Assembly (NCBI GenBank): GCA_934045075.1
Contig: OW203727.1
Coordinates: 12,749,501 to 12,813,500 of the forward strand
Length of the DNA stretch: 64,000 bases
Source of the DNA: Yponomeuta sedellus
Taxonomy: Eukaryota > Arthropoda > Insecta > Lepidoptera > Yponomeutidae
Reading direction: 5' to 3'
In this document: positions 25,201 to 37,200 of the stretch, piece by piece
How positions within the stretch are numbered: the first letter of the stretch is position 1
Layout: each line of letters opens with the position of its first letter
Notes under the pieces: generated by a model
What the model saw: only the letters and a program-made list of their open reading frames with translations
The model's database searches: none
What the model was told of the DNA's origin: nothing
Translations under genes and position numbers: made by a program

Positions 25201-28200
25201 ATTTAGGTGTAGATAAGCAATCTTTGGTCTCACAAGTGAACAGGAAACCTAACACAAAATCATAATCTTATTTTCGGAGGAAACGAGATAAAATTCGTTA
25301 AGATGAATAGAGCTAGAATTTTTTAAAATTTCATGGGTCCTACGATACGAGGTCACGGAGGATCCGTCTTCGGTTACCAAGGAGAGCGTTCAAATATTTT
25401 TTTTATCATTTATTGTTTTTTCTTTGAACCCAGCTTGTCTGACTATGACCGCACAGGGGAAAAGGAGTTACATGCTACACTTTATATATTTTGTTTAGTT
25501 AGTTTTGGTCTAAGTGTCAGTAGGAAATTAATATCAGAGTTATAAAATTAATTATTTTGACCCCCATTGAGGTTGATATTTCTTAAATTAATGAGATAAA
25601 CGAATGGCGTAGAAAGAAATAAACACTTTATAGGCATTATTTCTATCAGCACTTATACCGTTTCTATAAACGGTTTGTTTACATGTAGAGCAAAGCTGAT
25701 ATTATGTAAATTTATACATGTAATAGAATAAATATATGCCAGCGCCATCTAGTGGCTAAAAGTGGTACTGTAGGACAGGGTTTCTGCAGACAAGAAGAGA
25801 AACGTTGTTTCAGCACGACAGCACGTACTTAGGGATCTATTTATTGAAGCAATATGAGACTAAGGATTACAGTAACTGTACTACTCGTACCACAGCGCGG
25901 AAGCGAGGTTTACTACCTACTAGAGGTGAGCGTTGATTAAACTAACGGATTTCAAAAGCGACTTTCATTCTGCCAACGAACTAACCGCTCTTTGATTAGG
26001 TACTAACAGGTTATATAAGAACGTCTTTTGCTTGAAAACGTTAAACGTAGTGCAATCGCACAAACCGGCTTGTCGTTGACAAGCCGCTGAGCACATGCGC
26101 GGAAATAGTCGAACGAATCGCGGTTATCGCCGTGCATGCACGCGTGACCTTGATCCAACGACTTGCACTTATTTTGATAAACATGTTTTCAATAATAAAA
26201 TTATATTTTCCAGCCAGGAAAATATTATTTTATTGATAAATTGATATACCTGATAAAGATTCCCTGATTAAGAATGAAGGGAAGTAGATTTCATTCACAT
26301 AAATTACCAATTTAATAAATCTTTCATAGGAATACAAAACACAAAACATGACTAGTTTAACACAGACAACGGGGATAACAGTTGGTTTAAGTACAACACG
26401 TTCTCGTCCGTCGTCGATCCAACGCGATACAACGTTTTGCAGCAAGCAAAGTCGTTGCCGCTCGTTGATGTAAAACCAGTTGACAAAATAGCTGCTATTC
26501 AAACTGGTTTTGATTTTTAAAAAAGCAGTTTCTTTTCGTTTACCCATAATACGCCAACGACTCACCTCTACTACCTACGTCATCAATACTACAATACTAG
26601 TCGTCCCAATATTGGTGGACAGTCAGTATTGGTCGAAGTGATTTGCAAGCGCTCAAAGACTACTCAAAGAATTGGTGTTTGTTTAATATTATGTAGGGCC
26701 TTCGGACAAAACCATACCGCAATTTAGAACACTAACAGCGCCATCTGTGGTTGGGTAGAGGAACTAATGCCACAGTAATTACTTAGAAGTGAATATTATT
26801 TGTGTTGCGTTTGTTCTCTATTAATGCTGATTTTATGTAATCTACGACACCCACAAAATTCTCTTTTAAATACTTTACACGTGTTAGGCGTAGTTAAACA
26901 AAATTATATTTTTTAATTAAATGAATGATCTAGAAGGATCAAACCACTTTATAGGAATTATTTCTTTCCGTATTTGCACCGATTCTATAAATGGTTTGTT
27001 TACATGTAGACCAAAGCCGAAATTATGTATACACATGTATTAGAATAAATAAAATATAGCAGCGCCATCTAGTGGCTAAAAGTGGTACTTTAATTGCGTA
27101 GAAGTAAATGTTATTTTTGTTCCGTTGGTTCTCTATTAATGCTGATTTAATGTAACCTACGTCATCCGCAAAATTCTGTTTTAAATATTTCACACCTGTT
27201 AGGGGTAGTTCAATAAAATTAGCATTCTAATTCAATAAACTAAATATAACAGCGCCATCTAGTGGCTCCTAGCTGTACTTTAACGAAGCTTCTTAACTAA
27301 TTTAATTTTTCGTCACGGTTCTGATCGCATAATTATGATTTTATATAGCGTATGACACCCGCGCAAGGATGCTGAATCGAATGACACCTTGTTTAACAAA
27401 ATCTGACCATTGGTTAAGGAGTTATAGAATCGGACATACTTACATACATACATGCGAAATAAACACATTAACCTCCTTTTGGGCTTCGCCACAGTCGGGT
27501 AAAAAGAAAATTACACAAATATTTTTTAATTGTATACTGCAGGAACTACAGAAAGTAATGTTACCCCCGCTCTACACTGGAAGCATTACGACATAGTAAG
27601 CTGAACTCTTACTTCAAAACCCTAAGTGCTTTAGGTATAATGTAGTTTACTTGTGGCTGGCGTGGGTAGACTAAGTACTGTTCGCCGCAAGACTTAACTC
27701 CCCTTTAAACACGGGTTAGTGTAAGTTCGTGTTTGAAGACAGGAACTATTTGTTTTTTTACTTTAGAAAACATACACATTGGTACTTGCCGGCATTAGGA
27801 ATCGAATCTGAGTCCATTGTTCATGTTTACTTATATATCAACAATTGTTGATTTGTTCGGACATCTTCTTTATGATGAAATTTTTTTCTGACCTTTAGAT
27901 AGATAGAATATTCTTTATTGCATGTACAGGGATTACATAAGAGACTTAAAAAATAACAATACAGTACAAGTGGCGGCCTTATTACTAAAAGTATTGAGCT
28001 TTAATTAGTGGTATTGAGCTCACCTTTGTACAAACCCCTTTTTGTGCAATAAATCATACAATCAAGAATTTTCAATCAATTATTTCCTCCAACAGTGTAA
28101 CGTCCCCGAAGTGCAAGACCTGCGCCGCTTCGTGTCGCGACCGCCGGCGGCTCCGTCCCGGCTGCACTGCACCATGCTGCGTCATGATGACGATGAGCCC

Positions 28201-31200
28201 GGCGCCTACACACTGTACTTGGAGCACCTGGGCGGGCTGGTGCCGCTGCTCAAAGGCCGGCGGACCAGCAAGATCCGGCCCGAGTTCGTCATATTCGACC
28301 CTCAGGGTGAAGGTAAAAACTTAGACGGGTTGGGGACGTGGCGGACCGGTGTAGCTATTAAAAGGCCGGCAGACCAGCAAGAACCGCCCCGAGTTCGTCA
28401 TATTAGACCCTAAGGCTTAAGCTGAGGACAAGACGGGCCCGAGACGGGACGGGCTGGTGCAGCTATTAAAAGGGCGGCGGACCAGCAAGATCCGGCCCGA
28501 GTTCGTCATATTCGACCCTCAGGGTGCAGGTGAGCACTACGACAGGTTGGTGACGTGGTGGACCGGTGTAGCTATTAAAAGGCCGGCAGACCAGCGAGAA
28601 CCGGCCCGAGTTCGTCATATTCGACCCTCAGGCTGAAGGTGAGAGCTACGTCGGGTCGTGGGTAAACTTTATACTTTAACGTAAAGAATTTGCATTCTGT
28701 TTGTTAAATGTCCAATGTAATTGTTATTGCTGTCTTCGGGTCGACGTGAAGTTGAGAAAAAGACAGCTAGAACAAACTCCACTCTGACCATCTTTTCTCA
28801 AATCATCTTAAATCTATAAATAGGTTGGTACGACTACCTATCTAACGAGATCCCATGAGTGCAATCAACAACTTGCAGAATTCTGTAAGTACGCGTGATT
28901 TCACCCTTTGTATGTCCCCACTGCTGGGGCACAGGTCTCTTCCTGCATCGCAGGAAGGTTAGGCCATATAGCCATACCACGGAGGCCAAGTCCGATTGTA
29001 AGTCAGAAGTTATCAAGTATTCGATAGGTATTGTTAACCTTTAACCGGTTTCCTAGTATACATTTTTCATTGGTTTTAAACATTATTTCAAAGTGATAGG
29101 GTTCAATTTAAGGTGGCTTTTGTTATGCCAATAACAGGGGGGAGAGTCTCTTAAATGCATAGTTGTTCAATAGAGTCGTTTCATTCACGCTATCGATAGT
29201 CTGGTAATCAATCGCATTGCAATGGTATGTATTACCCGTGCTACTTAACTCGACGCCTCGCGCGGTTCGATCTTCTTCGCGAAAGGTGACTAATTTACGC
29301 TGGTTATAACGCCGGATTGACATTGTAGTGCTATTGCTGTGTAGACTACCAAATTGAGGCAAATAATAACCGTTGTCGTGCTTATATCATTGTATTGAAA
29401 AAAGTATGTAAGTATTAGACTCTAGGGCTGCTGTTTGTAATGCTGTGTGGTGTCGGCCTAGAGAATAGCACTAACCCAAATTCTTCCCGCGGGTGTCGTA
29501 AAAGGCGACTAAGGGACACAAACCGGGGGGTGGGCAGCAGCGCCCCCTGCTGTACAATTCCACCAAACTGCGATCCCCAACCCGCATGCCCAGCGTGGGG
29601 ATTATGGGCATTACCCCCTAATGGTGGCACAACCTTGCGCTCATTAGGGGAGGGCTATGTCCAACAGTGGACTAATATAGCCTGTAGAAGAAGAAGACTC
29701 TAGGGCCTGGCAAAGGGCTAAGGCACGTTCATGTTGTTACTTGTCTTAAACCAGCCAAAATGTATGGTGTGTGTGACCGTTACCCCAGGGTGCATCGCGG
29801 CGACCATTGCGGCGCGTGAAAGCAGCAGCAGCAGCAGCGGCAGCCGCGCCTCCCCCCGCGCGCCCCGCACCCCGCGCACCCCGCGCCGCGCGCCCCCCGC
29901 CCCTTACACTGACTCCTCCGACACCGAGCGGGAAGAAGGTACTGCACGCGCACACACACACACACAATCAAAAACATACATACACACCATAAACTTACAT
30001 AATATGGCCGCCAATTTATTTCGATGTATTAAGTTTCTGTTAATGTAATTTCTGTGCATTCATTCATTCATTCATTCATTCATTCATTCATTCATTCATT
30101 CATTCATTCATTCATTCATTCATTCATTCATTCATTCATTCATTCATTCATTCATTCATTCATTCATTCATTCATTCATTCATTCATTCATTCATTCATT
30201 CATTCATTCATTCATTCATTCATTCATTCATTCATTCATTCATTCATTAATTCATTCATTCAGATATGTACCCACCGCAGATTAATGTACCCACTTGAAC
30301 TTAAACAGATTGTAGTCTATAATATATAACACACATTTTTTGACTTAAACTGCTCCGACCTTATTTATAAAAACATAACATAACGACACAAACCGGGGGT
30401 TTGTGTCCTCACGCCTGTATCCCAAATAAGTAGGCAGAGACCAGGGCATGCCACTTACCACGATGCTGACAGATCACCTTCGCTTCATCAACGTTCATAA
30501 GTCGTTGCACGCACGCTAATTCCGGGTACTTTTTATCTTCCCCTTTGCTAATACATCTCCTATTTGGTTGACGTATCTCCGCCTAGGACGTCCCTTACGG
30601 CCCTTCCACTCCCTCTCACTCGCAAAATTAATGGGTAAAGCGTTGAATAAACACGGGTTAACAATTAAATAAAAATAAAACTAATCATTTTGATGGATTT
30701 TGAAGGCCCGGCCTCACGTATCTCAGTACTACAAAAATCTCCTCATTCTCCTATACTTACACACAATGACATTCTTTTAAACTTGAACTTGTATATAATC
30801 TTACGGTCTTATTCATAAAAACACTATTCATCTAAAGGACTCAGTAGAGTGAGCTTAAATCACAGCTTAAATCTCCACCACAGACTATTTTAATTAGCGT
30901 TGTCGAGTGTTTTAAGAAAACCTGTTTTAATAAATAAAACCGTTACTTACACACACATACACACAGGAAATTAGGTACACAATTTGGTAAAATTTTAAGC
31001 ATCTAATTATTGTATTTGAAATATTTAGTGGGGCAGTAGTTATATTAGTAACTTTTCAGTTTTGTCGTAATCCAATTATGACAACCATTTCCCGATACGT
31101 TAGTTCGTTCGATCAATTATATCAATACCTAGGTACAAACGTAAAAATGATAATATATTATTGACACCGGTTTTTTATTTTAAGATAAGATTATTCTTTA

Positions 31201-34200
31201 TTGTACACTAGAAAAACAACAAATACAAAATAATTGCAAATATACATTGTACAATTGGCGGCCTTATTGCTAAAAGCAATTTCTTCCAGACAACCTTACG
31301 ATGGAAAGTTGCTGAAGGGAATTAGAAAGACGGGTAGCCAGTGCGAATTTGAATATTGATACATACTTATACTTAATAATAATACACTTACATACCGTTA
31401 CTTACATAAACTTATTTTAATTTATTCTTAAGGAAACGAACAGCTAATTAGAAGTTTTTACAAATAGAAACTAATTACTTTTAGTGTTCGCATTCAATAC
31501 ACAGGTTCTAAAATATAAAGAGAAGTTTTATATTATGCATATCGGTTATCATATCAAAGAGCAATCGAGTCAATGCACACCTCACCTTACTCAGACTAGT
31601 ATTAAATAAGTCGAAATTGAATTTGTTGGCAACTGAAGTATAAAATTGTTACACGCACGCAACACATACCTATGTATTTCTCCTGTAATTCGTTGATCCA
31701 ACTTGAGGATGCAAAATCGCATTATGTGGCTGACGCCAGATCAGCACACGAATGTTTAACTGAGCCTTTAAAGTAAGTGATTCAAAACAAAGAAAGATTT
31801 TAAAAGTTCCGATTCACGGAGTCTTTCTATCGATGATTATAATTATCTGGTATGAGGAAGTCCTCAATGTGATTGTTCCCGTAATAATGTAAATTGTCCT
31901 TTACCTTACTCAACAATGCACGACGTCAGTTACGCTGAATAGATGGCCATGCAAACGTGCCAATAGGCTGAGGTTTCAACACCAAGTTGTTTTATTTAAT
32001 AACGATGGACAGACACAGAGATAATTGATTGTTTTCACTTATCCGGGTCAATAAATTGTGGAAGAGTATGTTGTATAGGTACAATGGTACAGTTGTAAGC
32101 GTTTATTACAGGCTGTTCTGGCTCACCGCGGCTGCAAAGAAAGAGAAGAGCCAGAGAGAGACGAAAAGCGCGGAGCTTGAGCGAGAAAGAAGACGCTTCG
32201 GATGAGCTGGCTTATATCGACTCTCTACCGGAGGTTTGTTGAAGAAAAACTACTTTAACAAATGCGAATAGAGCACTAACTGCAAGTTTTGTTGCAGGAT
32301 GTACGCTTAGTGGAAGTGACCTCAAACATCTGGGGTACTAAGTTCAAAATGCACGGTCTGGCAAATAATGTACCAGCTAATCTAGGTCAAGTTACTTACA
32401 AGACATCGCTCTTGCATTTACAACCGAGGCAAATGACGCTTATGATCACGGAATTAAGGGACGATTATCCTGTAGGGCCTGACCCTACGTTTAACCCCAA
32501 TATTTTCTCTGAGGATGAAGAAGACGTATTCCAAGGCAAAGAGCCTAAGAATTCACCGTCACACAAGTATAATAGCGTTATGAGAAAGGTGACGTTAAAC
32601 GATCGAGTAAATAACACTACTAACAACAACATAAACCAAGAAACGACAAAAAACCCAAACAACAACGCTACGCTGGCCAGAGCGGAGTCATACGCAGAAT
32701 TCCCGTGGATAGACACCAATGAGACCGTAAACAACGTCCCGGATACCGTGTACAGCACGCCTGTGAGACACACGCCGCAAGCAACGGAGAGGCGTGTAAA
32801 TAATACTAATACTGTGCCGAATCGACACGCAATATCTCCTCTGAGATGTGAGAGTTCAGTGCCCACTTTACAGTCACCTAAGAATGCCGTAGCACCAACA
32901 GATATCATCTTTGAAAGGCCCTCACCTCAGACGGTCACTTGCGGTGGACGAGGCGACTTTTGTGGTGGACGGACCGATTACAGCGTCCGCGGTGACGGAG
33001 TGTCCTTAAAGTCCAATATCGAGCAGCAGTCTTTCAGTCTGAACCTGAGCTTGGAGCCAAGTAGACAAGTGACGATCAAGAAATGCGATAATCACGTGAC
33101 TGACAACTGCCTGTCGAAGTTGCGAAAGAACATCTGCAGTCGGGGCGAATCAGGATCCTTTGAGATGAACACGAGAATCCTAAAATCTTTTTGCAATAAA
33201 AATTACGAACACGAAGTGCACCCTGATGCCATGACTAAACGGACTGATACACTTAAGAACTTGCAGAAGAGTGAGGATTTGAAATTCATCGACGAAGAAA
33301 CTCCCATTGAAACGAATATTAACAATTTAACAGAGAGAACAAGAGAGGTTCGCGTCCAGAGAACTACAACAGTGGTCCCTATAAGTCCAGTGTGCGGTAA
33401 CATACCGGTCTACGACGCTATGACTCGGAGCTGTAGCGTTGGCTACCTAGACTTGGTCGATCCGCAGGCACAAGTTAGCCTGACAGCGTTGCGAGGCGAG
33501 CCGCCGCGTCGACTAATCCTTGTCAACAACAAACGACACAAACGCCAAGCGCGAAAGCACTTCAAATCCAACGAGGCAGCGAAGCAAGTGCCCGACAATA
33601 TTATCAAACCACAGAGCCTGAAGAAATGTGGGAAATCCAAGAGCCTGGACTCGAGCGAGCTGTCGATAACGTCCGAGAAAAGTGGCAAGTTGCAAACGAA
33701 AATGGACCTTTTGAACGCCCCGTCCAAGTTGGACAATGCATCGGTGAACTCGAGCAGTCGAACGAGTACCGAGGAGACCAGCGCAACAAGTGCAGAGGAA
33801 GTGAAGGAGACTCCGGGGAGGCGATCGCGGAGGGACTACCCCGTCTGCACGGCGTGTCGGCTCGTGTCACCCTATGACAAGAGGGACGTGGACGTGGCGA
33901 CGTATGTGTGCGTCGCGTGCACGTCCCGTGAACCCCCCGCGCCCGCGCCGCCTCCCGCGCGTCCCGTCCCCACTGACAGCGACTCCGACTACAGCAAGTA
34001 TTATAGTTAGTACGATATGTAGATGGCTTTCACACCCGTCCCATTGACTCCGGTGAGGTAACGTGGGCCGTAGTGCGCACGCCTAGACCCTTCAGCACGA
34101 GAGTAGAGCTTCGTTGGCCTTGGCACTCCGTCAATTAATTTCCGTGTATAGTCGTTCGCAGACGTTCAGGCGTATCGTGATCTGTGTGCATTATCACTTA

Positions 34201-37200
34201 GTAGTAGATTGAACGTCTTATCACTTCGCGATAGTCGATTTTGTGGAACTTTAGTACACTAAAGTCTCCTAGAAACAAATGATGGCGCTCTGTGTGTAGT
34301 GTGGTGTCGGCTATTATTTACTTTAAGTTATAGATGTACTTCACAAAACCTACACAGTTTCTAAAAACTGTAACTACTTCTCACGTAGAGTTATCAGCTT
34401 GACAAGTAGCTGAGTGCCGCACCAAAACCGAAGGACAAACGTGCTGCATCGTTTTAAACTCCCTTTGCCTCCCTGCCTGTTTAATTTCGCTGTAAAAGTA
34501 GATGAGCAATACCTAGGCCCAGTAAGATGTGAAACGCAAGTCCATTCCTAGAAACAAATAAAAGTAAAATAACGGCGGATCTTTACGATTCAATTCACTA
34601 TTTACATAGAGTCGTACATAGATAGCGCCTTATTGCAAGCACAGTAAGCTTCAGTAGGTATCGCTCATCTGCTTTTCCAGCCGGTACAGCCGTCCTAACC
34701 GAGCTGCTGAATACAGGTTCTCTGGAGCAGCTGGCCCTGCGTTTGCTCGCGTCCCGGGGGCGTGGACGCAGCAAAGCGGCCAGCGTGGAACGCGAGAGCA
34801 GCTCCGCGCCGGCGTCGCCCCGCCCCGCGGCGCGCAGAGACCGGCTGTCGTCTGCTTCGCCTATAAGGTAAATAGAGCTTTTGCGCCCCGCAACCCGCGC
34901 ACACCCCGATCATAATCAGCCGGTGTCAGTCCACTGCTGGATATAGGCCTCTCCCAAGAGACGCCACTGCGCCCGACCTTCGGAGTCCAGTCGCTGCCCA
35001 CCGCTTTGAGAATTCGCTCCACCTGGTCACAGGGCGTCCTACGCTACTCTTTCCGAATCGTGGCCTCGGCTCAAGAACCAGTCTACCACAACGGTTATCG
35101 GTCCTGCGGCAGATATGCAGATATGACCCGCCCACTGCCACTTCGCTTTGCTAATCCGTTGTCCTATGTCGACCACTTTAGTTTTTTGGCGAATTTTCCC
35201 ATGAGAGTAAGATATTTTCCCGCAGTAAGCTAGGGTGTCAGCTAACTCCATACCAAATTTTATTAAAATCGCTCCAGCCGTTTAGACGTGAAGAAGTAAC
35301 AAACATACACACACACACAAACTTTCGCCTTTATAATATTAGTGTGACCTAGGTACTTACTCACACACGACGCGAGACGCGTTTGGCCGTGTACCTACTA
35401 GAACTAGAACCAACTAGAACATAGAAATGAGTCACGTTTGTTTTTCTTTTTCATTGAACAAAGTGTGGGTTGCTATTTAGGTAGCTACCTACCTACCTAT
35501 GCGTTCGCCAAATCGCGAAAAGTACAGGGCTAATATCCTTGTTCTTTCCAGGCAACTGCTTAACTCGCCTCTGCTGAACCGGCGACGGAACAAGAAAGCT
35601 TCAGAGAGCTCCGACGACGAGAACTCCAACGGCGCCGGCTACAGCGAGGTCAACGGACGCAACTTCCGCGACCTTGAGAGCTTCCAGAAGGCGCAGCTTA
35701 GGAATAAGGTGGGCATGCTTGTTCGTGACGTATATTATTTTACCATAATTCTATTATGGCAACACTGTTTTACATTCTGATGTTGTCACGTAGAGAGTTC
35801 ATGCTTCTGAGTCTGACTTTATAATATAGCGTAAAATTTGTAAATCTCGGTGTTGAGTAATCATCAGCCCCTATAGATACAGTTCATTAAATGAGCATGT
35901 GCTAGAATGGTCTCCAATCCAATGCAGCAGATCTCTGGGGTCCAACTTTAGTAGGTACGTCACCCACCCTAGTCAGGTTAAGCAAGACGACTCCAAAGTT
36001 TCAAAACATGTGTAGGAATTTATTTGACAACTCTGAGTAGGATCCATCCAGCGTAGGACTTACATGGTCACTGTTGTTGGTTAATTGCAGTGCCCTTTAG
36101 AGTGCATGTTATGGATCTACCTCATGATTTGACAACTATTGTTGTTCTTCTTCTTCAACCCATAGCTACCCAATGCTGAGTGTAGGTCTCTTCCAATGCA
36201 CGCCATTTATTTCGGTCTTGTTCTTTTCGAATCCAGTCCTTTCCTGCCACCTTGACCAGGTCGTCAGTCCATCTTGTTGGTTTCCTGCCCACACTTCTGC
36301 GCCCCTCTCTAGGCCTCCAGACCAGTACTTTTACACCCCATCTTTTATCCTTTATATTGTACATGAAGCAATAAACTGGTTGATTGATTGTTATCAAAGT
36401 GCTTAAAGTCCATTTGTCGCATCGAACGCAACATCTCCGAAATAAATATAGCAAGCTACCCAATCAATCACTTTTAAAAAAAAAGTTACGATGTAATGAG
36501 TCTTACCGGGTTTCTTTGACTGTGGTGGTTTTGATATAGTATAGCCGGCATGTATGTTTTCTTATTATTTCCCCAGATAAAACGCGCCGGCGGATTGACC
36601 ATCGGCGCAGCGCCCGACGGACGCGTCTCAGACAAGGGCGGCTCGCGGCGGCAGCTCGTCATGCACAACAAGGCGCCCATGTGGAATGAAAATAGCCAGG
36701 TCTACCAGCTCGACTTCGGCGGCAGAGTCACGCAGGAGTCCGCCAAGAACTTCCAGATCGAGTACCACGGGAAACAGGTGAGGTCACTGGCGTTTTTCTC
36801 ACCCCACGATGTTGGGCATACGCCTTGGCTTTCAGTGTCATAGACTCATTTTCAGTCGCCTGGACGATAAATCTTGATACGATTGTGTGCTAGACGATCG
36901 GTAGGGAGACCAGCGATCCGATGTTAAAGGCAGATGTGCAGCAGTGGGCTCTTCATACGCTGGATAGATGGTAGATGAAAAAATGTGATGCGGCTAGGTC
37001 TACCAGCTCGGTAGATTCGGTCAGGAGAACCGCCAAGAACTTCCGGATCAAGATGGTTGATGATGATGTGGATGGGACTATTGGAAGCAGGTGGGGGCAT
37101 TGGTATAGATAAGGAGCTCAGCGGATCGGAGCGGAGATACTTTATGGTCCGGAGAGTGCCACGGCCTCTTTTTTTTTTCAGAATCCTACGCGAACAACGT

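Noticed and set aside
24285..25545. Short plus-strand ORFs in the TULP4 intron (24285-24491, 25333-25545)
   Set aside because: AT-rich, no domain, no splice context; consistent with chance.
26230..26565. Minus-strand 111-aa ORF
   Set aside because: Lies entirely within a hAT MITE and matches no transposase domain I know.
29731..30048. 105-aa ORF starting upstream of a TULP4 exon
   Set aside because: Only 29789-29938 is supported by splice sites and phase; the rest is intron read-through.
30057..30262. Regular repeat array considered as CRISPR
   Set aside because: Simple tetranucleotide microsatellite without spacers, in a eukaryotic intron.
30054..30329. ORF of repeated HSFI residues
   Set aside because: Translation of a CATT microsatellite.
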